Below, in pieces: positions 58,101 through 64,000 of a stretch of 64,000 bases of DNA. The notes below the pieces were generated by a model, which saw only the letters and a program-made list of their open reading frames with translations, did not search any database and was not told the DNA's origin. The DNA is from an uncultured Pelagibacteraceae bacterium (GTDB taxonomy: Bacteria; Pseudomonadota; Alphaproteobacteria; Pelagibacterales; Pelagibacteraceae). The position numbers and the translations under genes were made by a program. Position 1 is the first letter of the stretch; every line of letters starts with the position of its first letter. The stretch is taken from NCBI GenBank assembly GCA_902555585.1, contig CACDSY010000003.1, forward strand, positions 62,001 through 126,000. Direction: 5' to 3'.

Positions 58101-59278
58101 CCTAATTTATTTAATCTAGCATATAAAAATGGTTTGAATAGTTCTAATGCCATCTTTTTTGGCAAACCGCACTCATGAAGTTTTAAGTCTGGACCAACAA
58201 CAATTACTGATCTTCCTGAATAATCTACTCTTTTTCCTAAAAGATTTTGTCTAAACCGTCCTTGTTTACCTTTTAACATTTCTGCCAAAGATTTAAGGGG
58301 TCTTTTACCAGTTCCTGTAATTACTCGTCCTCTTCTTCCGTTATCAAATAGTGCATCTACTGACTCTTGCAACATTCTTTTTTCATTTCTTACAATTATG
58401 TCAGGTGCTTTCAAATCTATCAATCTTTTCAATCTATTATTTCTGTTTATTACTCTTCTATATAAATCATTCAAATCAGATGTAGCAAATCTTCCTCCAT
58501 CCAAAGGAACAAGAGGTCTCAATTCTGGTGGTATTACTGGAACAGTAGTTAGTATCATCCACTCGGGTTTATTGCCAGTCTCTATAAAAGATTCTATTAA
58601 TTTTAATCTTTTAATTGATCTTTCTTCGTTAACTTTAGATTTTGTTTCTTTTATACTCTTTATTAATAAATCTCTTTCATCTTTAAGGTTTATCGATTTT
58701 AAAATTTCTAAAATTGCTTCTGCACCTATACCAGCAGTAAAAGCCTCTTCTCCATATTCATCTTGATATTTAATTAATTCTTCTTCACCTAATAACTGAT
58801 TTTTTTTTAAATCAGTTAATCCAGGCTCTATTACTATAAAATTTTCAAAATATAAAACTCTCTCAACTTCTTTAAGCTTCATATCCACTACTAAAGAAAT
58901 TCTACTAGGTAATGATTTTAAGAACCATATATGTGCTACAGGTGTTGCAAGATTAATATGCCCCATCCTTTCTCTTCTTACGTTAGACTTCGTAACTTCT
59001 ACACCACATTTTTCACATATTATTCCTCTAAATTTCATTCTTTTATACTTACCGCAAAGACATTCATAATCCTTAATAGGTCCAAATATTCTTGCACAGA
59101 AAAGACCGTCTTTTTCAGGTCTAAATGTTCTGTAGTTAATAGTCTCTGGTTTTTTTATTTCACCAAATGTCCATGATTTTATTTTTTCTGGACTAGCTAA
59201 TGTAATTTTAATGCTATTAAAGTTTTGAGCTTCAGATATTTCTGAAGATTTAAACAAATCTGATAATTCTTTACTCAT
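55112..59278 (-). CDS. rpoC: DNA-directed RNA polymerase subunit beta'
   Basis: The 1388-residue beta' subunit contains the first zinc site C73/C75/C88/C91 ([20 protein letters not shown]), the lid/rudder region, and the catalytic magnesium loop N462-ADFDGD. The second zinc site normally has four cysteines; here C814, C885 and C892 are present but the fourth is serine (S895, in [11 protein letters not shown]). An extra cysteine, C810, lies four residues before C814. The trigger loop and C-terminal jaw segments ([16 protein letters not shown]) are intact. It lies 4 bases after rpoB. Confidence 0.98.
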   Translation of the reverse strand: MSKELSDLFKSSEISEAQNFNSIKITLASPEKIKSWTFGEIKKPETINYRTFRPEKDGLFCARIFGPIKDYECLCGKYKRMKFRGIICEKCGVEVTKSNVRRERMGHINLATPVAHIWFLKSLPSRISLVVDMKLKEVERVLYFENFIVIEPGLTDLKKNQLLGEEELIKYQDEYGEEAFTAGIGAEAILEILKSINLKDERDLLIKSIKETKSKVNEERSIKRLKLIESFIETGNKPEWMILTTVPVIPPELRPLVPLDGGRFATSDLNDLYRRVINRNNRLKRLIDLKAPDIIVRNEKRMLQESVDALFDNGRRGRVITGTGKRPLKSLAEMLKGKQGRFRQNLLGKRVDYSGRSVIVVGPDLKLHECGLPKKMALELFKPFLYARLNKLGLASTIKQAKKLVERERTEVWDALELIVREHPVILNRAPTLHRLGVQAFEPKLIEGNAIELHPLTCAAFNADFDGDQMAVHVPLSLEAQLEARVLMMSTNNILSPSNGKPIIVPSQDMILGIYYLSQPPVQTERIDGYFVNSSEIEHALETGQIKVHSRIVSRFETIDEKGNNKYEKHISTAGRFLLSNLIPKNINNKFSLVDRLLPKKTVSEVIDHVFRFSGQKSTVIFCDKLKDIGFKHAFKAGISFGKDDLLIPDNKEQLIDETKKLIADYEGQYAEGLITRGEKYNKVIDAWSKCTDKVASEMMKRISATEVTDEGLKINSVFMMADSGARGSAAQMKQLAGMRGLIAKPSGEIIETPITSNFKEGLTALEYFNSTHGARKGLADTALKTASSGYLTRRLCDVAQDLTVTKPKCDRNCGSIKLTEVLEGGNIMVSLSERALGRVAAKDVKNPLTGEVLIKKEEMIDEAGCEKIDAAGVKSINVFSVMTCKSKEGVCATSYGRDLSRGKMVHVGEAIGMISAQSIGEPGTQLTMRTFHVGGTASVKQDSQIVSNSEGVLKIVNTNLIKDSKNNQIVMGRNTEIFIEDDNGLQVASYKVPYGSKLFFENEQKVKKGSKICEWDPYTTPVIAEKDGIVNYVDLIDGVSIAETVDDATGISTKAVVDWKTQSKNTDLKPRITLRDEKGNIVKKADDNEARYYLVPDSILSVKDGAKISAGDVIARLPKETTKTKDITGGLPRVAELFEARKAKDSAIIAENDGSVIFGKEVRGKQRVTIEAENGDTSSYLIPKGKHINFNQGEKIKKGEYLLDGQPLPHDILRILGIEELTEYFVNQVQDVYRLQGVIINDKHIETILRQMLKKIEVKEIGDSKLLPGEVVDRIKFETMNEELVADGKKPAIGERVLMGITKASLQTESFISAASFQETTRVLTDAAIKGKVDKLTGLKENVIVGRLVPAGTGAIKNSWNKKAINDDQKFLSEQESSDASEAQINQ

Positions 59279-59282
59279 ATAT

Positions 59283-62200
59283 TTAGTTTAACTCCACATT
59301 TAGTGCTAATGACTTAATTTCTTTCACTAGAACGTTAAATGACTCTGGTATTCCAGACTCAAAGTTTTCCTCACCTTTAACTATTGTTTCATATACTTTT
59401 ACTCTACCTGCCACATCATCTGATTTAACAGTTAGAATTTCCTGAAGAGTGTATGATGCTCCATAAGCCTCCAGAGCCCAAACTTCCATTTCACCAAATC
59501 TTTGACCTCCTAATTGAGCCTTACCCCCTAGTGGTTGTTGAGTAACTAAACTGTATGGTCCAGTTGATCTAGCATGTATTTTGTCCTCAACTAAGTGATG
59601 TAATTTAAGCATATAAATAATTCCAACGGTTACAGGTCTGTCGAATTTTTCACCAGTTCTTCCATCCCATAATGTTGTTTGTCCTGAATTGGGTAATTTT
59701 GCAAGTTTTAACATATTAGTAACATCTTGTTCTTTTGCACCATCAAATACTGGTGTTGAAATTGGAACTCCACTTTGAATATTATTACATAAATCCTTAA
59801 ATTCAGAGTTTGATAAGCCATCAATATTTTCAGAGTAAACTTCATCACCATATACAGATCTTAAAAAAGTAGTTATCTTTTCATCCTTTTCTATTTTTTT
59901 TTGGTTTTGGTTTATTAAATCAGTCAATTGTTCACCAAGTTCTTTACAGGACCACCCTAGATGTGTTTCTAATATTTGACCCACATTCATTCTACTTGGT
60001 ACTCCTAATGGGTTTAAAACGATATCTACAGGTTTTCCATTCTCTCTGTATGGCATATCTTCTACTGGAACAATTTTGCTAACTACACCTTTGTTACCAT
60101 GTCTTCCGGACATTTTATCACCTGGTCTTAATCTTCTTTTGATTGCTACAAAAACTTTTACCATTTTCATTACACTTGGTAATAAATCATCACCCTGTCT
60201 GATTTTTAATACTTTATCTTCGAATCTTTCCTGAATATCTCTTTTAGCATTATCATATTGAGATCTTAGTTGGCGTAGGGTCTCCATTTTTTTTTCATCA
60301 TTAATTGAAATTTTAAATAGTTCAGAAACTGGTAAATCAAATACAATTTCCTCAGTTAATATTACGCCAGCTTCGTAATTTTTAATTTTTTTGTTTAATT
60401 TGATATTTGTTAAAATTGATGAAGCCCTTTGCTTTATACTTCTTTCCAAGATATCTTCTTCAACTATTTTATCTTGTTGAACATTTTCAATTTCTGCTCT
60501 TTCTATGGTTATTGACCTTTCGTCTTTATCAATTCCATGTCTATTGAATACTCTTACGTCTACCACTATACCACCACTACCACTTGGCATTTTAAGAGAA
60601 GTGTCAGTGACATCAATTGCTTTTTCTCCAAATATAGATCTTAAAAGTTTTTCCTCTGGACCCGAAGCTGAATCTCCTTTTGGTGTAACTTTTCCAACTA
60701 ATATATCTCCAGGTTTAACCTCTGCACCAATATAAACTATACCGGACTCATCTAAATTTTTTAGTGACTCCTCATTTATATTTGGAATATCTCTTGTGAT
60801 GTCTTCTTCTCCTAACTTAGTATCTCTAGCCATTACTTCATATTCCTCAATATGAATTGATGTAAATACATCATCTGTCACACATCTCTCAGATATTAAT
60901 ATTGAATCCTCAAAATTGTACCCTTGCCAAGGCATAAATGCTACTGTCACATTTTTACCTAAAGCTAATTCTCCAGTTTTTGTAGATGGACCATCTGCAA
61001 TTATATCTCCTGATTTTACTTTATCACCTACTCTTACTAATGGTTTTTGATTAATACATGTATTTTGGTTTGATCTTTTAAATTTTTGTAAATTATATAT
61101 GTCTACACCCGATTGAGAATAATCTTTTTCATTTGAGGCTTTAATAACTATTCTTTTTCCATCTATTTTATCGACAATGCCATCTCTTTTTGCAACTATT
61201 GTAACTCCAGAGTCTAGAGCTACATCACTTTCTATTCCCGTTCCAACTAATGGAGCCTCAGGTTTGAGGAGTGGTACGGCTTGTCTCATCATATTGGAGC
61301 CCATCAAAGCTCTGTTAGCATCATCGTTTTCTAAAAAAGGAATCAGTGATGCTGCAACTGAAACTAACTGTTTTGGTGAAACATCTATATAGTCTATATT
61401 CTCTGGTTTTGATAAGATAAAATCCAAATTTGCCCTACTTGAAACAAGTTCCTCAACAAATTTTCCATTTTTATCTAAAACTGAATTTGCTTGTGCGATT
61501 GTAAATTTGGTTTCTTCCATCGCTGACAAATATTCAATCTTGTCTTGAACAATTCCATTTTCTACTTTCTTGTATGGACTTTCTATAAATCCGTATTTAT
61601 TTATTTTGGAATATGTGGATAGGCTATTTATTAAACCTATGTTTGGTCCTTCAGGAGTCTCAATTGGGCATATTCGACCGTAGTGAGTAGGATGTACATC
61701 TCTAACTTCAAACCCCGCTCTCTCTCTAGTAAGACCACCTGGTCCTAATGCAGATACTCTCCTTTTATGTGTAATTTCGGATAAAGGATTTGTTTGATCC
61801 ATAAATTGAGACAGTTGAGATGTTGCAAAAAAATCCTTTAAAGATATCGTTAGAGGTTTAGCATTAATTAAATCTTGAGGCATTGCTGACTCAACATCTA
61901 AGGTAGTCATTTTTTCCTTAATAGCTCTCTCCATTCTATAAACACCAATTCTTGCTTGATTTTCAACTAACTCACCAACAGATCTAACTCTTCTATTACC
62001 TAAATGATCAATATCATCTACTTCATCCTTGCCATCTCTTAGATCTAGCATCTTTTTGATTATCGCAAGTATATCGTCGTTTCTTAATATTGTGATTTTA
62101 TCTGAACAATTTAAGTCTAGTCGAGAGTTCATTTTAACTCTACCAACATCTGACAAATCATATCTATCTGAACTAAAAAATAGATTATTAAATATTTGAG

Positions 62201-63371
62201 CTGCTATTTCTATAGTAGGAGGCTCCCCTGGTCTCAATATTTTATAAATTTCCGTTATAGCATCGTTTTTATTGTCATTTTTGTCATTTAAAATAGTTTG
62301 TAGTAAATAGGGTCCCTTAGAAATTGAATTTGTTTTTGATAGATTAATTGTTTTAATATTTTCTTCTATAAGTTTCTGAATTATAGTCTCATTAATTTCT
62401 GTACCGATGCTAAATTTATCTTCACCAACAGTAATAGCTTCATGCATGAATTTCCCATATAACGACTCGTTGTTGACCAAAATCTCTTTTAATCCCTCAT
62501 TTTGTAGTTTTTTTGCTACTAAAAAATTAATTTGTTCACCAACTTTAATTAAAACTTTGTTATTTTTTGCGTCTATTATTTCTTCTGAAAAATTTTTAGC
62601 TTTATAATTTTCAGGATCAAACTTTGCTTTCCATTTTTTTAAATTTTCATCATATGAAAAAGTTTCCTTTTCATAAAATTCATTAACTATATCTGATTTC
62701 GTGAATCCTAATGCTTGTAAAAGTGTAGAAACAAATATTTTCTTTTTTCTGTCTATTCTAAAATATAATAAGTCTTTAACATCAAATTCAAAATCTAACC
62801 ATGAGCCTCTATTTGGAATAACTCTACAATTAAATAAAAGTTTTCCACTTGCATGAGATTTGCCTTTATCATGGTCAAAAAATACACCTGGGCTTCTATG
62901 CATTTGGTTTACAACAACTCTTTGAACACCATTTGTAATAAAGGTTCCACTATTTGTCATCATAGGAACTTCACCCATGTATACTTCTTGTTCTTTAGCT
63001 GATAATATATCTTTAGTATTATTTTCTTGATCTATTTCGTAAACAACTAATCTTAAAGTGCACTTTAATGCAGCTGAATAAGTTAAACCTCTTGTTATAC
63101 ATTCATCAACATCAAATTTTGGTTTTTCAAGTCTATATGAAACATATTCAAGAGTTGCTTTATCATTCAAATCTTCAATTGGAAATATGCTTTTAAAAAC
63201 TCTATGAAACCCTTTAACTAAATGTTGCTCTACTACATCTTTAAATTCAGTAAGTTCTTTGTATGAGTTTTTTTGGACTTCTATTAAATTTGGTATTGAT
63301 AAACTTTCTTTAAGTTTACCAAAACTCTTTCTAATATTCTTTTTTTCAGTAAAAGATAGTTGCATATACAT
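59283..63371 (-). CDS. rpoB: DNA-directed RNA polymerase subunit beta
   Basis: The 1362-residue beta subunit shows the rifampicin region [63 protein letters not shown] (in parts) with wild-type residues. [14 protein letters not shown] and the C-terminal [18 protein letters not shown] follow. Two in-frame ATG codons (63371 and 63365) could start it. It is separated from rplL by a 50-base gap containing an 8-pair inverted repeat. Confidence 0.98.
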   Translation of the reverse strand: MYMQLSFTEKKNIRKSFGKLKESLSIPNLIEVQKNSYKELTEFKDVVEQHLVKGFHRVFKSIFPIEDLNDKATLEYVSYRLEKPKFDVDECITRGLTYSAALKCTLRLVVYEIDQENNTKDILSAKEQEVYMGEVPMMTNSGTFITNGVQRVVVNQMHRSPGVFFDHDKGKSHASGKLLFNCRVIPNRGSWLDFEFDVKDLLYFRIDRKKKIFVSTLLQALGFTKSDIVNEFYEKETFSYDENLKKWKAKFDPENYKAKNFSEEIIDAKNNKVLIKVGEQINFLVAKKLQNEGLKEILVNNESLYGKFMHEAITVGEDKFSIGTEINETIIQKLIEENIKTINLSKTNSISKGPYLLQTILNDKNDNKNDAITEIYKILRPGEPPTIEIAAQIFNNLFFSSDRYDLSDVGRVKMNSRLDLNCSDKITILRNDDILAIIKKMLDLRDGKDEVDDIDHLGNRRVRSVGELVENQARIGVYRMERAIKEKMTTLDVESAMPQDLINAKPLTISLKDFFATSQLSQFMDQTNPLSEITHKRRVSALGPGGLTRERAGFEVRDVHPTHYGRICPIETPEGPNIGLINSLSTYSKINKYGFIESPYKKVENGIVQDKIEYLSAMEETKFTIAQANSVLDKNGKFVEELVSSRANLDFILSKPENIDYIDVSPKQLVSVAASLIPFLENDDANRALMGSNMMRQAVPLLKPEAPLVGTGIESDVALDSGVTIVAKRDGIVDKIDGKRIVIKASNEKDYSQSGVDIYNLQKFKRSNQNTCINQKPLVRVGDKVKSGDIIADGPSTKTGELALGKNVTVAFMPWQGYNFEDSILISERCVTDDVFTSIHIEEYEVMARDTKLGEEDITRDIPNINEESLKNLDESGIVYIGAEVKPGDILVGKVTPKGDSASGPEEKLLRSIFGEKAIDVTDTSLKMPSGSGGIVVDVRVFNRHGIDKDERSITIERAEIENVQQDKIVEEDILERSIKQRASSILTNIKLNKKIKNYEAGVILTEEIVFDLPVSELFKISINDEKKMETLRQLRSQYDNAKRDIQERFEDKVLKIRQGDDLLPSVMKMVKVFVAIKRRLRPGDKMSGRHGNKGVVSKIVPVEDMPYRENGKPVDIVLNPLGVPSRMNVGQILETHLGWSCKELGEQLTDLINQNQKKIEKDEKITTFLRSVYGDEVYSENIDGLSNSEFKDLCNNIQSGVPISTPVFDGAKEQDVTNMLKLAKLPNSGQTTLWDGRTGEKFDRPVTVGIIYMLKLHHLVEDKIHARSTGPYSLVTQQPLGGKAQLGGQRFGEMEVWALEAYGASYTLQEILTVKSDDVAGRVKVYETIVKGEENFESGIPESFNVLVKEIKSLALNVELN

Positions 63372-63375
63372 TAAG

Positions 63376-63399
63376 TTACTGAATAAAAATTTTCAGTAA
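63376..63399 (-). promoter_or_regulatory. Hairpin between rplL and rpoB (candidate attenuator or processing site)
   Basis: TTACTGAA (63376-63383) and TTCAGTAA (63392-63399) are perfect inverted repeats of eight bases around an eight-base AT loop. In the transcript the hairpin lies between the rplL stop and the rpoB start. There is no U-run after it, so it is not a standard terminator. In E. coli this intergenic region holds an attenuator and an RNase III site; a similar role here is inference. Confidence 0.5.
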
Positions 63400-63421
63400 T
63401 TTAACTCTTCCCAGTTAATAT

Positions 63422-63793
63422 TTATTTTAGTTCTACTTTTGCGCCCGCAGCTTCTAACTTAGCTTTTATTTCTTCTGCTTCTTTTTTATTAACACCCGAT
63501 TTGACTTCTTTAGGTGCTCCCTCAACTAAATCTTTTGCCTCTTTTAAACCTAATTCAGTTGCAGCTCTTACTTCTTTAATTACATTTATTTTTTTATCAC
63601 CAACAGCTGTTAACATAACTGTAAATTCATCTTTCTCTTCAGCTGGTGCATCACCAGCGCTTGAAGCAGGTGCAGCAGCAACTGCAGCAGCAGCTGTAAC
63701 TCCCCATTTTTCTTCTAATTGTTTTGAAAGCTCAGCTGCTTCAACAACAGTTAAGCTTGATAAATCCTCTATAATTTTATTTAAGTCAGCCAT
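63422..63793 (-). CDS. rplL: 50S ribosomal protein L7/L12
   Basis: L7/L12 forms the flexible stalk that recruits translation factors. The 123 residues have the N-terminal dimer domain ([28 protein letters not shown] in parts), an Ala-rich hinge ([20 protein letters not shown]) and the C-terminal domain [24 protein letters not shown] to GAKVELK. It follows rplJ by 24 bases. The Ala-rich hinge is a local high-GC spot. Confidence 0.97.
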   Translation of the reverse strand: MADLNKIIEDLSSLTVVEAAELSKQLEEKWGVTAAAAVAAAPASSAGDAPAEEKDEFTVMLTAVGDKKINVIKEVRAATELGLKEAKDLVEGAPKEVKSGVNKKEAEEIKAKLEAAGAKVELK

Positions 63794-63817
63794 AATAATA
63801 ATATTTTTTGTTCCTGG

Positions 63818-64000
63818 TTATTTTTTTGATTTTTCGAGCGCTAAAATAGCGATTTTTGAAGCTGGTGCAAGTAAAATACTTGCGATTTTTTGCGCAGGAG
63901 ACCTTAAAATACCTACAATTTTCGCCCTTGCCTCTTCTAATGAAGGTAATGTTGCAACATTTTTAACTCCTGCTACGTCTAAAATGTCTGTACCCATGAT
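63818..64000 (-). CDS. rplJ: 50S ribosomal protein L10, partial (C-terminus)
   Basis: The last 60 codons of a minus-strand frame end at a TAA at 63820-63818 and continue past the right edge. The translation includes [40 protein letters not shown] and [17 protein letters not shown], which match the C-terminal helices of L10 that carry L7/L12 dimers. The position directly upstream of rplL agrees. Confidence 0.92.
   Translation of the reverse strand: MMGTDILDVAGVKNVATLPSLEEARAKIVGILRSPAQKIASILLAPASKIAILALEKSKK

Noticed and set aside
1-64000. CRISPR arrays, insertion sequences, long direct repeats
   Set aside because: I saw no regularly spaced repeats, no transposase genes and no repeated blocks; homopolymer A/T runs are general to the base composition.

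Overview
The window is a gene-dense, AT-rich (roughly 30% G+C by eye) bacterial chromosome segment. It most resembles the SAR11 clade (Candidatus Pelagibacter, Alphaproteobacteria). The reasons are alphaproteobacterial gene orders (ribB-ribE-ribD-nrdR-glyA; recO-rnc-lepB-acpS-pdxJ-pyrE-rsh; gatCAB; pyrB-pyrC; plsY-topA), an Mg-type HemB, a heterotetrameric sarcosine oxidase operon, Lys/Asn/Ile-rich proteins, one-base stop/start overlaps and almost no intergenic DNA. No gap exceeds about 160 bases. I see no CRISPR array, insertion sequence, prophage or obvious genomic island.

Layout: (1) 1-4860, minus strand: an operon reading 2OG-oxygenase-like gene, rpiB, glyA, nrdR, ribD, ribE, ribB (cut by the window edge), covering one-carbon, pentose and riboflavin metabolism plus control of ribonucleotide reductase. 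(2) hemB on plus at 4932-5912. (3) 5913-13234, minus strand: dapA, smpB, folK, rsh (ppGpp), pyrE, pdxJ, acpS, lepB, rnc, recO. (4) 13262-15448 plus: soluble lytic transglycosylase; tRNA-Ser(GCU) abuts its stop codon on minus. (5) 15604-20673 plus: soxBDAG sarcosine oxidase. (6) 20635-26822 minus: MATE transporter, trhO, an O-methyltransferase and gatBAC. (7) 26873-33237 plus: ruvX, pyrB, a pyrC-like gene lacking metal ligands, plsY, topA, a RidA-family gene. (8) 33238-38247: ugd and galU (minus), panC (plus), mgtE (minus), lipB (plus). (9) 38237-64000 minus: a 25-kb run of transcription and translation genes: rplJ (partial), rplL, rpoB, rpoC, rpsL, rpsG, fusA, the S10/spc ribosomal genes, secY, adk, rpsM, rpsK, rpoA, rplQ and an RluA-type pseudouridine synthase.

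The genes are almost all housekeeping. Sarcosine oxidase (glycine and methylene-THF), GlyA and the folate gene folK link methylated-amine catabolism to one-carbon supply. RibB/E/D make flavin, which the sarcosine oxidase uses. GatCAB and the tRNA/ribosome genes serve translation.

I did not find a clearly new multi-gene system. The points worth checking are streamlining and residue-level oddities: a CxC/CxC zinc ribbon in NrdR, loss of one zinc cysteine in RpoC, a short RSH protein missing the TGS-ACT linker region, a pseudo-dihydroorotase, a short L24, absence of rpmD, rpoZ, era, dprA and tuf from their usual positions, convergent genes with no room for terminators, and a palindrome between tRNA-Ser and soxB.
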